Below, in pieces: positions 24,254 to 33,473 of a stretch of 64,000 nucleotides of DNA. The first letter of the stretch is position 1, and each line of letters starts with the position of its first letter. Both the position numbers and the translations under genes were made by a program. The notes beneath the pieces are model-generated. The model was given only the letters and a program-made list of their open reading frames with translations, had not been told where the DNA came from and made no database searches. The DNA comes from Streptomyces tateyamensis (GTDB lineage: Bacteria > Actinomycetota > Actinomycetes > Streptomycetales > Streptomycetaceae): contig NZ_PYBW01000005.1 in NCBI RefSeq assembly GCF_003205575.1, forward strand, positions 62,001-126,000, written 5' to 3'.

Positions 24254-25582
24254 TCAGCGACTGAGCAGCTTGCGCACCGCGTGGGCCGACTGCCCGCCGC
24301 GCACCCGCCGCCGGTCCGGGCGGCCCCGACCCGCCAACGGGTCGGCGAGCCCGGCCCGGAACAGCCCGTGGTCGATGCGCCGGGCTACCGCGTCGTCCAG
24401 CTCGTCACGCAGCTCGCCGTCCCGCAGCACGGCGTTCGCGCCGAGCAGTTCCTCGACCACGGCCAGTGCGCCGGTGTAGTCCCCGTGGTCCAGGCGCCCA
24501 CGCACCTCGGACAGGCAGCCCGGCTGCCGGTGCGCCCGCTCGATCGCTTGCAGGCACGGCACCGGAGGGCCGCCGAGCGCGGCGAGCAGCTGCTCGCGCC
24601 GCAGTTCGGCCGCGCCGTGGTCCAGGGGCACCAGGACGCCGTCCACCAGGCCGAGCCGGTGCCGCTCCCCCTGGCAGTCGACCAGTTGCGAGCCGGTCGG
24701 GGCGCTCGGGCGGGCGGACTCGCCACCGGGCGCCAGCGCAGCTGCGACCAGCGGGTGCAGCTGATCGGGCCGGATCGCGCCGGCCCGCAGCAACGCCAGG
24801 TCGGGCTGCACCCAGGTCGCGGCGTCGGGCAGCACCGGCAGCCCCGCCCCGCGCTCGGGCCGCACGGCCACCGACATTTCGCTGCCGGTCAGTTGGAGCT
24901 CCAGCCAGCGCCGGGAGCCGAGCCGCACCGCGACCGCACGGCCGCCGCGCCCCTCGTCACCCAACAGTAGCTCCGCTTCGGCCGCCCAGCGCCCGACAGC
25001 GCACCGCTCGGCGGCACCGAAGGGCAGGTTGGACAGCTCAACTGACGGAGCGTCAGCCCGGTACAGCAGCTCGCCGCTGCGCCGTACGTCCCACAGGTGC
25101 CGGTGCAGGTCGAGGCGGTAGCGCTGCTGCGGGTGCCGGCCTGCCCCGGCCGCGGCGCCCCAGAGCCCGAGGCTGATCCGCTGCCCGGCCTGTGCCCAGC
25201 CCGGCGGCGTGCGCACCACCAGGTGCACGGCACCGGTCCCGTCCCGCGCGGCCCCGTCGTAGCGGGCCAGCGAGCTGCTCAGCCCGGGCCGCAGCAGCCC
25301 GTCCGGGGCGATCCGCGGCAGGTGCCAGCGCAACAGGTCCGGTGCCAGGTGCCGCAGGTCGTCCCGCACCCGGGCGGCCAGCTCGCACCCGTGGCTGCGG
25401 CTCAGGTCGCTCAGCCGGAAGTCGACATCGAGGCCGGCCGCAGCGCAGGCGCCGCCCCAGTCGCCGACAGCGCGGCGGGCGGCAGCAGTTTCGATCATGG
25501 TGGGCGGCACGGCGAACTCGCGCACGCGCAGCCAGAAGGTACGGAAGGAATCCCCGTCGGCGACAGTGGGGTGAGTGGCCAT
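24254..25582 (-). CDS. Unknown protein of the MoxR-VWA operon
   Basis: A 442-residue protein I do not recognise. It starts MATHPTVADGDSFRTFWLRV and is soluble in appearance, with no signal peptide or membrane segment. It is rich in Arg, Leu and Ala, with a beta-rich middle (about 130-260) and a helical C-terminus including LAALGGPPVPCLQAIERAH. The stop is 36 bp before the MoxR start, so the three genes form an operon. By analogy with other MoxR-VWA systems it may be an adaptor or target. GGTGAG upstream supports the ATG at 25582. Confidence 0.75.
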   Translation of the reverse strand: MATHPTVADGDSFRTFWLRVREFAVPPTMIETAAARRAVGDWGGACAAAGLDVDFRLSDLSRSHGCELAARVRDDLRHLAPDLLRWHLPRIAPDGLLRPGLSSSLARYDGAARDGTGAVHLVVRTPPGWAQAGQRISLGLWGAAAGAGRHPQQRYRLDLHRHLWDVRRSGELLYRADAPSVELSNLPFGAAERCAVGRWAAEAELLLGDEGRGGRAVAVRLGSRRWLELQLTGSEMSVAVRPERGAGLPVLPDAATWVQPDLALLRAGAIRPDQLHPLVAAALAPGGESARPSAPTGSQLVDCQGERHRLGLVDGVLVPLDHGAAELRREQLLAALGGPPVPCLQAIERAHRQPGCLSEVRGRLDHGDYTGALAVVEELLGANAVLRDGELRDELDDAVARRIDHGLFRAGLADPLAGRGRPDRRRVRGGQSAHAVRKLLSR

Positions 25583-25767
25583 CAGCACTCACCTTGCGCG
25601 GACGGGACCCCCGATCTCATGCGAAGGTCGGTAGTCATCGCCCCGGAGCATAGCCCGGCCCGCTCCGGAGGGCCAGTGACTTCCGCGGGCAACGTCACCT
25701 CCGCTCCCCGGCCGGTGATCTAGATTATCCGGGTACACCACCCGCCCCCGAGGAGGAGCCGCCCGCC

Positions 25768-27663
25768 ATGTCCGCCGAGACCCTTGAGTTCCAGGTCGAA
25801 GCCCGCCAGCTGCTGCAGTTGGTGATCCACTCGATCTACTCGAACAAGGACGTGTTCCTGCGCGAGTTGGTCTCCAACGCCTCGGACGCGCTCGACAAGC
25901 TCCGCCTGGCGGCGCTGCGCGACGACGCGCTCGGGGTGGACACCTCCGACCTGCACATCGAGCTGGCCGCCGATCCCGAGGCGCGCACCCTCACCGTGCG
26001 CGACAACGGCATCGGCATGTCGCACGACGAGGTGATCCAGCTCATCGGCACGATCGCCAACTCCGGTACCGCCAAGTTCGTCCAGGAGCTCAAGGAGGCC
26101 AAGGACGCCAAGGACTCCTCGGCCGCCGAGAACCTGATCGGCCAGTTCGGCGTCGGGTTCTACTCCAGCTTCATGGTCGCCGACGAGGTGGAGCTGGTGA
26201 CCCGCAAGGCCGGCGAGGAGCACGGCACCCGGTGGACCTCCAGCGGCGCCGGCACCTACTCGCTGGAGCGGGTGGAGGAGGCGCCGCAGGGCACTTCGGT
26301 CACCCTGAAGCTGCGCCCGGCCGACAGCGACGACCAGTTGCACGACTACACGGCCGCCTGGAAGATCCGCGAGATCGTCAAGAAGTACTCGGACTTCATC
26401 ACCTGGCCGATCCGCCTCCAGCAGGAGACGCCGGAGGCCTCCGCCGAGCCGGTCAACTCGATGAAGGCGCTGTGGGCCCGCTCCCGCGACGAGGTCAGCG
26501 ACGAGGAGTACCACGAGCTCTACAAGCACATCAGCCACGACTGGCTCGACCCGCTGGAGGTCGTCCGGCTCCAGGCCGAGGGCACCTTCGAGTACCAGGC
26601 GCTGCTGTTCATCCCCTCGCACGCCCCGCACGACCTGTACACCCAGGGCTACCAGCGCGGTGTCCAGCTGTACGTCAAGCGGGTGTTCGTGATGGACGAC
26701 TGCGAGGCGCTGATGCCGCCCTACCTGCGGTTCGTCAAGGGCGTGGTGGACGCGGCCGACCTCTCACTCAACGTCTCCCGGGAGATCCTGCAGCAGGACC
26801 GGCAGATCCAGCTGATGCGCCGCCGGCTGGCCAAGAAGATCCTGGCCACCGTCAAGGACCTGCGCGCCGGGGACCCGGAGAAGTACGCCACGCTCTGGCG
26901 CGAGTTCGGCCGGGTGATCAAGGAGGGCCTGCTCAGCGACTTCGACAACCGGGACGCGATCCTGACCGCCGCCTCCTTCGCCTCCACCCACGACGCCGAG
27001 CAGCCGACCAGCCTCGCGCAGTACGTCGAGCGGATGAAGGAGGGCCAGCAGCACATCTACTACCTGACCGGCGAGTCGCGGCAGTCGGTGGAGCACTCCC
27101 CGCACCTGGAGGCCTTCCGGGCCAAGGGCGTCGAGGTGCTGCTGCTCACCGACCCGGTGGACGAGCTCTGGGTCGAGGCGGTGCCGGAGTTCGACGGCAA
27201 GCAGCTGCGCTCGGTGGCCAAGGGCGAGCTAGAGCTGGACGGCGAGACGGACCAGGAGCAGCAGGAGGACCGCGAGCAGCGCAAGCAGGAGTTCGCCGCA
27301 CTGCTGGGCTGGATGACCGAGCAGCTCGGCGCGGAGGTCAAGGAGGTGCGGCTGTCCGCCCGGCTGACCGTCTCGCCCGCCTGCGTGGTCACCGACACCA
27401 ACGACGCCAGCCCCGCGCTGGAGGCGATGTACCGGGCGATGGGCCAGGAACTGCCGCACGCCAAGCGGATCCTGGAGCTCAACCCGGAGCACCCGCTGGT
27501 GGCCGGCCTGAACCGGGCGCACAGCGACCGGCCGGACGACGCGGCGGTCACCGAGACCGCCGAACTCCTCTACGGGATGGCCCTGCTGGCCGAGGGCGGC
27601 CAGCCGGCCGAGCCGGGCCGGTTCCTCACCCTGATGGCCAACCGCCTCACGCACAACCTCTAG
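25768..27663 (+). CDS. htpG: Molecular chaperone HtpG (Hsp90)
   Basis: A 631-residue bacterial Hsp90 of full length. The N-terminal ATPase domain shows [20 protein letters not shown], the [14 protein letters not shown] motif with the ATP-binding Asn/Asp, DNGIGMS and [15 protein letters not shown]. The middle domain has the catalytic-loop Arg in [13 protein letters not shown], and the C-terminal dimerisation domain runs from about 500. It folds and stabilises client proteins in the cytosol in an ATP-dependent way. ATG at 25768 follows GAGGAGGAG. No CIRCE or other heat-shock operator was seen in the short upstream region. A strong bidirectional terminator follows. Confidence 0.97.
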
Positions 27664-27671
27664 CAGCTCGC

Positions 27672-27705
27672 CCGGCCGGCGGCTCCCTGCGGAGCCGCCG
27701 GCCGG
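27672..27705. terminator. Bidirectional terminator between htpG and a small gene
   Basis: A perfect 15-base stem (27672-27686 with 27691-27705) and a CTGC loop, beginning 9 bp after the htpG stop and ending 10 bp before the stop of the convergent gene. There is no U tract, as usual in high-GC actinobacteria. Confidence 0.85.
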
Positions 27706-27715
27706 CGCACCCCCG

Positions 27716-28045
27716 TCACGAGGTCTCCGAGGCCCCCTGCTCCTCGTCGAGCGCCGCCACGGCCAGCGCGAGCATCCGGGCCCGGTACGGGTTGGCCGGG
27801 CTCAGCCCCCGGGCCACCGCCACCGCCTCCTCCAGCAGGGCCACCCTGGCCTGCGGCAGTTCGGCCACCCGGGGGGACCGGCCGGCCTCCACCAGCACCT
27901 TGACCAGCTTGGAGCCGTACACCTCGGGGTTGACCCCGGTCAGCACCCGGTAGGCCGACAGCCCGCGCGGCCCGCGGACCACCCGCCGGTTCGCGCCCAG
28001 CAGCAGCACCTTCGCCCGCATCACGGCATCCTGATCCACCGTCAT
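27716..28045 (-). CDS. Small hypothetical protein
   Basis: A 109-residue soluble, mostly helical protein: MTVDQDAVMRAKVLLLGANR, then GLSAYRVLTGVNPEVYGSKL and a C-terminal helix ending LALAVAALDEEQG. AAGGGGG lies just upstream of the ATG at 28045. It is convergent with htpG and shares its terminator. I do not recognise a named family; there is no signal, membrane or metal-binding motif. Confidence 0.7.
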   Translation of the reverse strand: MTVDQDAVMRAKVLLLGANRRVVRGPRGLSAYRVLTGVNPEVYGSKLVKVLVEAGRSPRVAELPQARVALLEEAVAVARGLSPANPYRARMLALAVAALDEEQGASETS

Positions 28046-28354
28046 CCCCCTTCGTTCACCCTGCCCCGCTCCCTGCCGCCGCACGACGGCCGGGAGTGGA
28101 TGTGCGGTCGAGTCTGCGGGTCGGCCAGGAGCCCGGGCAACGTGCGCTTGGTCCTACTCACAGCACCGCTGAGCTGGCATGATGGACTCGACACCCTCCC
28201 CGCGGGCGGTCCGGTGGGCCAGGGCGGCGGAGCGCGTCCGACCTCTTGACGCGAGCGCGGCAACGGCGGCAAGCTGATGATCGTGGTGGACCGGCGCGGG
28301 TGGCGGCGGCCGCACGAAGTTCCGTGCATCCAGCATCGATTCAGGACGCCGCCC

Positions 28355-29398
28355 ATGCCTGCTCTCGTCAACCATGCCAACTCTCCGTTTCCACCTGCCG
28401 GTTCACCCATCGCGCAAAGCGCTTCGCCCGCCACGCTGGCCGAGGTGGCCCGCCGCGCCGGAGTCTCCACCGCGACCGCCTCGCGGGTGCTGAACCGCTC
28501 CGCCCCGGTCTCCCCCGAGCTGGCGGCCCAGGTCGAACACGCGGCCCGTGAACTCAGCTACGTCCGCCGCCGGGCGGCCAGCGCCCGCGACACCGGCGTG
28601 GTCGCGGTGGTGGTCTTCGCCGACCCGCTGCAGTACCACGTGGACGCCTTCCACGCCCGGCTGCTGGCCGGGCTGCGCCGGGCACTGCCCGGCAGCGAGC
28701 GGGAGTTGGCGGTCTTCACGGTGCCCCGGCACTCCCGCCGGCCGCCGCTGGTGCGGTTCCTGTGCGGCGGGCACGTGGACGGGGCGGTGCTGGTCGGCCC
28801 GTGGGGCGACTCAGGTCTGACCCGGCTGCTGCGCGCGGCCCGAGTCCCGGTGGTGGCGCTGGGCCGCCCCGCCGAGCCCGGCACGGTCCGCTACGTGGAC
28901 GCCGACAACCTGGCCGGCGCCCGGGAGGCGGTACGCCGCCTGTGCCTGGCCGGGCGCCGCTCGGTGGTCACCATCGCCGGCCCGCCCGACACCGCGGCCG
29001 GCGCGGACCGGCTGGCCGGCTACCACCAGGCGATCACCGAGAGCGGGGCGCAGCCGCGGGCGGCGGTCGCCTACGGGGACTTCAGCGGCGCCTCCGGCGA
29101 GCACGCGATGCTCCACCTGCTGGACCAGCGGCCGACGCTGGACGCCGTGTTCGTGGCCTCCGACCAGATGGCGCTCGGCGCGCTGCGGGCGCTGCGGCGG
29201 CGCGGGCTGCGGGTGCCGCAGGACGTGGCGGTGATCGGCTTCGACGACGCGCCGGCCGCCGCCAAGGCGCGCCCGGCGCTCACCACGGTCCGTCAGCCGG
29301 TCGAGGAACTGGGCATCCAGGCGATGGAGTTCCTCCAGCACGGCGGGTCCGACTCGCTGGTGCTGCCTACCCGGTTGATCGTGCGCGACTCGGGTTGA
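28355..29398 (+). CDS. LacI-family transcriptional regulator
   Basis: A 347-residue LacI/GalR regulator. The helix-turn-helix is ATLAEVARRAGVSTATASRV followed by LNRS and the hinge near LSYVRRRAAS; the periplasmic-binding-protein-like domain runs from about 75 to the end, with AVIGFDDAPAAAKARPALTT near the C-terminus. Its N-terminal extension before the helix-turn-helix is about 25 residues long. It is convergent with a secreted GH16 glucanase gene, and a GAGTTAACTC palindrome lies at the GH3 promoter, so it probably represses beta-glucan use until an oligosaccharide appears. Confidence 0.92.
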   Translation: MPALVNHANSPFPPAGSPIAQSASPATLAEVARRAGVSTATASRVLNRSAPVSPELAAQVEHAARELSYVRRRAASARDTGVVAVVVFADPLQYHVDAFHARLLAGLRRALPGSERELAVFTVPRHSRRPPLVRFLCGGHVDGAVLVGPWGDSGLTRLLRAARVPVVALGRPAEPGTVRYVDADNLAGAREAVRRLCLAGRRSVVTIAGPPDTAAGADRLAGYHQAITESGAQPRAAVAYGDFSGASGEHAMLHLLDQRPTLDAVFVASDQMALGALRALRRRGLRVPQDVAVIGFDDAPAAAKARPALTTVRQPVEELGIQAMEFLQHGGSDSLVLPTRLIVRDSG

Positions 29399-29434
29399 GG
29401 CACCGCCGCGCCGCTGGTCGAGCCTCCGCAGTCG

Positions 29435-29469
29435 TGCGGGGGACGCCCTCGTTCCGGGCGTCCCCCGCA
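29435..29469. terminator. Bidirectional terminator between LacI and GH16 genes
   Basis: A perfect 14-base stem (TGCGGGGGACGCCC at 29435-29448 pairing with 29456-29469) with a 7-base loop between convergent stops. Confidence 0.85.
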
Positions 29470-29488
29470 GCGCGGTTCTGGCTGTCCG

Positions 29489-30868
29489 TCAGCTGGGCAG
29501 CTTCCAGACCTGGTTGGCGCCGCCGGTGCAGTCCCAGATCTCCACCTGGGTGCCCGGCGTGGTGGACCAGCCGGTGTCGTCCAGGCACTTGTTGGACTGC
29601 GGGTTGTACAGCGAGCCGTTGGCCTGCGGGATCCACACCTGGGCAGCGGTGTTGTTGCAGGTGTAGAGGTCCACCATGGTGCCGTTGGCGGTGCCGCCGC
29701 CGTTGATGTCCAGGCACTTGCCGAGCACGTGCAGCGTGGTGCCGGCCTGCACGAAGGTCCACTGCTGGGCCGGGGTGCCGTTGCAGGTGTACACCTGGAC
29801 CGGGTTGAGGTCGGCGGTGCTGGCGCTGCGGTCGTCCAGGCACAGGCCGTTGTAGCCGACCACCGCGCCGCCGGAGCCGGTGCCGCCCCCGCCGCCGCCG
29901 CCGCCCGTGGTGGTGTACGCCGCGACGTAGCCCACCGCCATGGTGCCGCCCGAACTGGTGGCCCCCGTCGGCGTGGTGCAGCCGCAGACGCCGTTGGGGA
30001 AGCCGCCGCCCATCGCCAGGTCGAAGATGATCATCAGGTTGTGGTCGAAGGCCTGCTGCCAGGTCGCCGCGCCCACCTGGCTCTCGTTGACCGAGAAGTA
30101 TGCCGCCCCGTCCAGGTACCAGGTGATGGTCTCGGCCGAGGTGTTGGTGCGGTCCAGGATCATCGAGTAGGTGTGGAACCCGCTCTGGCAGCCGTTGCAG
30201 GCCTGCAAGCCGCTGCCGATCCCGTTGCCCTCGTTGCAGACGCCACCCGGGTAGGTGCCGCAGTGGATGGTCCCGGCCACCTGGGAACGGGCGTTGACGT
30301 CCTCCATGATGTCGATCTCGCCGTTCTCCGGCCACTGGCCCTGCCCGAGCATCCAGAACGCGGGCCAGTAGCCGAGGCCGCCGGTGGGCTGCTGGATCGA
30401 GGCGGTCACCTGCAGCTTGCCGCCGGCCGGAGCACCGACCGCGGCGTTCGGGGTCCGGATCCGGCCCGAGGTCCAACTGCCCCCGTTGTTCAGGGCGGTG
30501 ATGTCCAGGTGGCCGCTGCCGTCCAGGTGGACGTTGGCGGTGGAGTTGGTCATGGTCTCGATCTCACCGGTGCCGAAGTTGGATCCGGGACCGGTGTCGT
30601 ACGTCCAGCGGCTGCCGTTGGGGGCGCTGCCGGCCGCGCCGGAGAAATCGTCGCTGAACACCGTGGTCCAACCGGCCGGTGCGCCGGGCACCGTGACGGC
30701 CGCGGCGCGGCCGTGGCCGGTGACCAGGAGCAGGGCGGCCAGCAGGGCGACCACGCAGGAGGCGGCGCGCGAGCGGCGCAGCGCGGTGGGGGTGGAAGCG
30801 CGGGCGGCAGCGGCTGTGGGTGTGGGCGTCGGATTGGGGCTGGCCGTGGGGGTGGCCCAAGCAGACAT
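29489..30868 (-). CDS. Secreted GH16 beta-glucanase with ricin-B lectin domain
   Basis: A 459-residue secreted glycoside hydrolase. A long N-terminal region ends in the hydrophobic SCVVALLAALLLVTGHG (about 37-54), a signal peptide cleaved near GRAAA. The GH16 domain (about 64-322) contains the catalytic signature ENGEIDIMED, with nucleophile Glu184 and acid/base Glu189, of the bulged laminarinase-type motif. A polyglycine linker (about 325-332) leads to a ricin-type beta-trefoil lectin (about 338-459) with repeated CLD and QxW-like elements, for polysaccharide binding. It probably cleaves beta-1,3-glucan outside the cell. ATG at 30868 follows GAGGAG. Confidence 0.93.
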   Translation of the reverse strand: MSAWATPTASPNPTPTPTAAAARASTPTALRRSRAASCVVALLAALLLVTGHGRAAAVTVPGAPAGWTTVFSDDFSGAAGSAPNGSRWTYDTGPGSNFGTGEIETMTNSTANVHLDGSGHLDITALNNGGSWTSGRIRTPNAAVGAPAGGKLQVTASIQQPTGGLGYWPAFWMLGQGQWPENGEIDIMEDVNARSQVAGTIHCGTYPGGVCNEGNGIGSGLQACNGCQSGFHTYSMILDRTNTSAETITWYLDGAAYFSVNESQVGAATWQQAFDHNLMIIFDLAMGGGFPNGVCGCTTPTGATSSGGTMAVGYVAAYTTTGGGGGGGGTGSGGAVVGYNGLCLDDRSASTADLNPVQVYTCNGTPAQQWTFVQAGTTLHVLGKCLDINGGGTANGTMVDLYTCNNTAAQVWIPQANGSLYNPQSNKCLDDTGWSTTPGTQVEIWDCTGGANQVWKLPS

Positions 30869-30977
30869 GAAGCGGCTCCTCAGTCTAGGTACTGAGTCCA
30901 ACTCAACTGACCCGCATTCAACTCCTGTACAAATCATCACGTCAATAAGCCGGAGAGCGCGATCTTGGTTCAAGTTG

Positions 30978-31007
30978 TTGACGATCAGACCGGAGCCGAG
31001 TTAACTC
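30978..31007 (+). promoter_or_regulatory. Putative GH3 promoter with overlapping operator
   Basis: TTGACG (30978-30983) and TTAACT (31001-31006) are separated by 17 bp, a plausible -35/-10 pair 60 bp upstream of the GH3 start. The perfect palindrome GAGTTAACTC (30998-31007) covers the -10 element, where a repressor would block RNA polymerase. A related GAGT-CCA-ACTC element lies at 30894-30904 just before the divergent GH16 gene. Binding by the nearby LacI protein is inferred. Confidence 0.55.
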
Positions 31008-31065
31008 CTCACCCAGTTCTTGTGGTCATGCTCACGCTGCACGCCGACTCCGAACGGACGGTTCC

Positions 31066-33402
31066 ATGCGCCTCGTCCCACCCACGCGCCTCGTCCCACC
31101 CGTGCACCGCATCCGCCGCCGACTCGCCACCTTCGGCTCACTGGCCCTGCTCTGCACCGCCCTCACCGGCGTCACCGCCGCGCCGGTCCCGGCCGCCGAC
31201 TCCCAAGCCAGTGCCGGCGCCCGCTACCTGGACCCGCGCGCGCCGATCCCCGAGCGGGTCGCCGACCTGGTGCACCGCATGACGCTGCCCGAGAAGATCG
31301 GCCAGATGGACCAGTTGGCGCTGGTCACCGTCCAGGGCACCTGCAACTGGAGCGGCGGCGCGCTCAACGACGCCTGCCTGCACGACGTGCTGGTCGACCA
31401 CGCGGCCGGTTCGATCCTGTCCGGCGGCGGCATGCCACCCCAGGTCAACTCCCCCAAGGACTGGGCCGATCTGACCAACCAGGTGCAGAACTACGCGATC
31501 ACCAACTCGCGCCTGCACATCCCGATCCTCTACGGCATCGACGCCGTCCACGGCCACAACAACGTGCTCGGCGCCACCATGTTCCCCCAGCAGATCGGCA
31601 TGGGCGCCACCTGGGACCCGGCACTGGAGGGCGAGGTCGAGCAGTCCACCCAGCGGGCGGTGGCCGCCACCGGCATCAACTGGGTCTTCGGCCCGGTCGC
31701 CGAGGTCGCCCGCGACCAGCGCTGGGGCCGCTACTACGAGGCCTTCTCCGAGGACCCCGTGCTGACCGGCACGCTGGCCGCCGGCGCCGTCACCGCGCTG
31801 CAGGACGGCACCAGCGGCACCAGGCTCGCCGCCTCCGTCAAGCACTTCGCCGGCTACTCGCAGCCGCTCAACGGCCACGACCGGGTGCCGGCCGACTACT
31901 CCGCCCGCTACCTGCAGGACACCGTCCTGCCCGCCTACCGCCAGGCCGTACAGGCCGGCGCGCTGAGCGTGATGGCCGACTCGGGCGCCGTCAACGGCAT
32001 CCCGGTCACCTCCTCGCACTACCTGCTGACCGACGTGCTGCGCGGCCAGTACCACTTCGACGGCGTGGTGGTCAGCGACTGGAGCGACGTCCGCAACCTG
32101 CAGACCTCGTACCACATCGCCGCCGACTACCCCTCGGCGATCGCCGAGGCGGTCAACGCCGGTGTCGACATGGCGATGGAGCCCACCAACGCCGCCGACT
32201 TCTCCACCTCGGCGCTGACCGCGGTGCAGCGCGGCCTGATCTCCCAGCAGCGGATCGACCAGGCGGTCTCCCGGATCCTCACCATGAAGTTCCGCCTTGG
32301 CCTGTTCGAGCACCCCTACGTGGACGCCTCCCGGGCCGACGCGATCGTCGACAACGCCGACCTGCCGCTGGCCCGCAAGGCAGCCGCCGAGTCCGCGGTG
32401 CTGCTGCGCAACCAGAACAAGGTGCTGCCGCTCGGCTCCACCACCCACAAGCTGGTCGTCACCGGGCCCAACGCCGACAACATGGCGAACCAGCTGGGCG
32501 GTTGGAGCATCGGCTGGCAGGGCGTGCCGGCCGGCACCTCGGTCCCCGGCACCACCGTGCTGGCCGGCCTGCGGGCCGGCGCCCCCGCCGGGACCAGCAT
32601 CGACTACCAGTCGGACCCGGCCGCCGCCGCCAACGACCTGCGCACCGCCGACGCGGCCGTGGTGGTGGTCGGCAACACCCCCGGCGCCGAGGGCCCCAAC
32701 GACCAGCCCAACCCCTCGCTCGCCCCCGACCAGCAGGCCGAGGTGGCCGCCCTGCAGGCCACCGGCAAGCCGGTGATCGTGGTGGTGATCGCCGACCGTC
32801 CGCTGGTGCTCGGCAGCGCCGCGAACACGGCTGGTCTGCTGATGGCCTGGCTGCCCGGCACCGAGGGCGGCAACGCGGTGGCCGACCTGCTCTACGGCAA
32901 GGCCGACCCGAGCGGCCGGCTGCCCGTCTCCTGGCCCAAGGCGATCGGCAACGAGCCGGAGTTCTACACCCAGCTGCCGGGCACCAACGGCGGCACCGAC
33001 TCCGGCTACAGCCCGCTGTTCGCCTTCGGCGCGGGCCTGTCCTACACCGACTACTCGATCGGCACGCCCGCCCTGGACCGCGACACCGTCAAGCCGGACG
33101 CCACCATCAAGGTGAGCGTGCCGGTCACCAACACCGGCAGCACCGCGGGCGACCTGGTGGTCCCCGTCTACGCCGCCGAACCGGTCAGCCAGGTGCTCAC
33201 CCCACCCAAGTGGCTGGTCGGCTTCACCCGCGTCCACCTCGCCGCGGGCGCCACGGGCACCGCGAGCGTTTCGGTCCCCGTCTCCCTGCTCGCCCACACC
33301 CAGGGCGACATCAACGGCGACGGGCACCCGAGCGTGACGCCCGGCTCCTACACGCTGCTGGCGGGAGACGCGACGACGGGAACCGCGTTCACGGTCAAGT
33401 AG
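31066..33402 (+). CDS. Secreted GH3 beta-glucosidase
   Basis: A 778-residue GH3 enzyme. A basic N-terminus and LATFGSLALLCTALTGVTAA form a signal peptide cleaved near residues 40-45. The first domain has IPILYGIDAVHGHNN and WGRYYEAFSEDP, and the nucleophile is Asp338 in VVVSDWSDV. The second alpha/beta domain starts about 440, and a fibronectin-III-like domain ends the protein at about 680-778. It should release glucose from cello- or laminari-oligosaccharides outside the cell, completing the work of the GH16 enzyme. A strong terminator follows. Confidence 0.93.
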   Translation: MRLVPPTRLVPPVHRIRRRLATFGSLALLCTALTGVTAAPVPAADSQASAGARYLDPRAPIPERVADLVHRMTLPEKIGQMDQLALVTVQGTCNWSGGALNDACLHDVLVDHAAGSILSGGGMPPQVNSPKDWADLTNQVQNYAITNSRLHIPILYGIDAVHGHNNVLGATMFPQQIGMGATWDPALEGEVEQSTQRAVAATGINWVFGPVAEVARDQRWGRYYEAFSEDPVLTGTLAAGAVTALQDGTSGTRLAASVKHFAGYSQPLNGHDRVPADYSARYLQDTVLPAYRQAVQAGALSVMADSGAVNGIPVTSSHYLLTDVLRGQYHFDGVVVSDWSDVRNLQTSYHIAADYPSAIAEAVNAGVDMAMEPTNAADFSTSALTAVQRGLISQQRIDQAVSRILTMKFRLGLFEHPYVDASRADAIVDNADLPLARKAAAESAVLLRNQNKVLPLGSTTHKLVVTGPNADNMANQLGGWSIGWQGVPAGTSVPGTTVLAGLRAGAPAGTSIDYQSDPAAAANDLRTADAAVVVVGNTPGAEGPNDQPNPSLAPDQQAEVAALQATGKPVIVVVIADRPLVLGSAANTAGLLMAWLPGTEGGNAVADLLYGKADPSGRLPVSWPKAIGNEPEFYTQLPGTNGGTDSGYSPLFAFGAGLSYTDYSIGTPALDRDTVKPDATIKVSVPVTNTGSTAGDLVVPVYAAEPVSQVLTPPKWLVGFTRVHLAAGATGTASVSVPVSLLAHTQGDINGDGHPSVTPGSYTLLAGDATTGTAFTVK

Positions 33403-33414
33403 CTGTCCTGCACA

Positions 33415-33454
33415 GGCCCGTGGGCCCCCGCCGTGCGGCGGGGGCCCACGGGCC
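33415..33454. terminator. Strong hairpin terminator after the GH3 gene
   Basis: A perfect 19-base stem (33415-33433 with 33436-33454) and a 2-base loop, 12 bp after the GH3 stop and 20 bp before the stop of a convergent gene. It serves both directions. Confidence 0.9.
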
Positions 33455-33473
33455 TTCGGTCACTTACCGGCCG

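Noticed and set aside
25583..25767. CIRCE or other heat-shock operator before htpG
   Set aside because: No TTAGCACTC-N9-GAGTGCTAA or close variant was found in the intergenic region.
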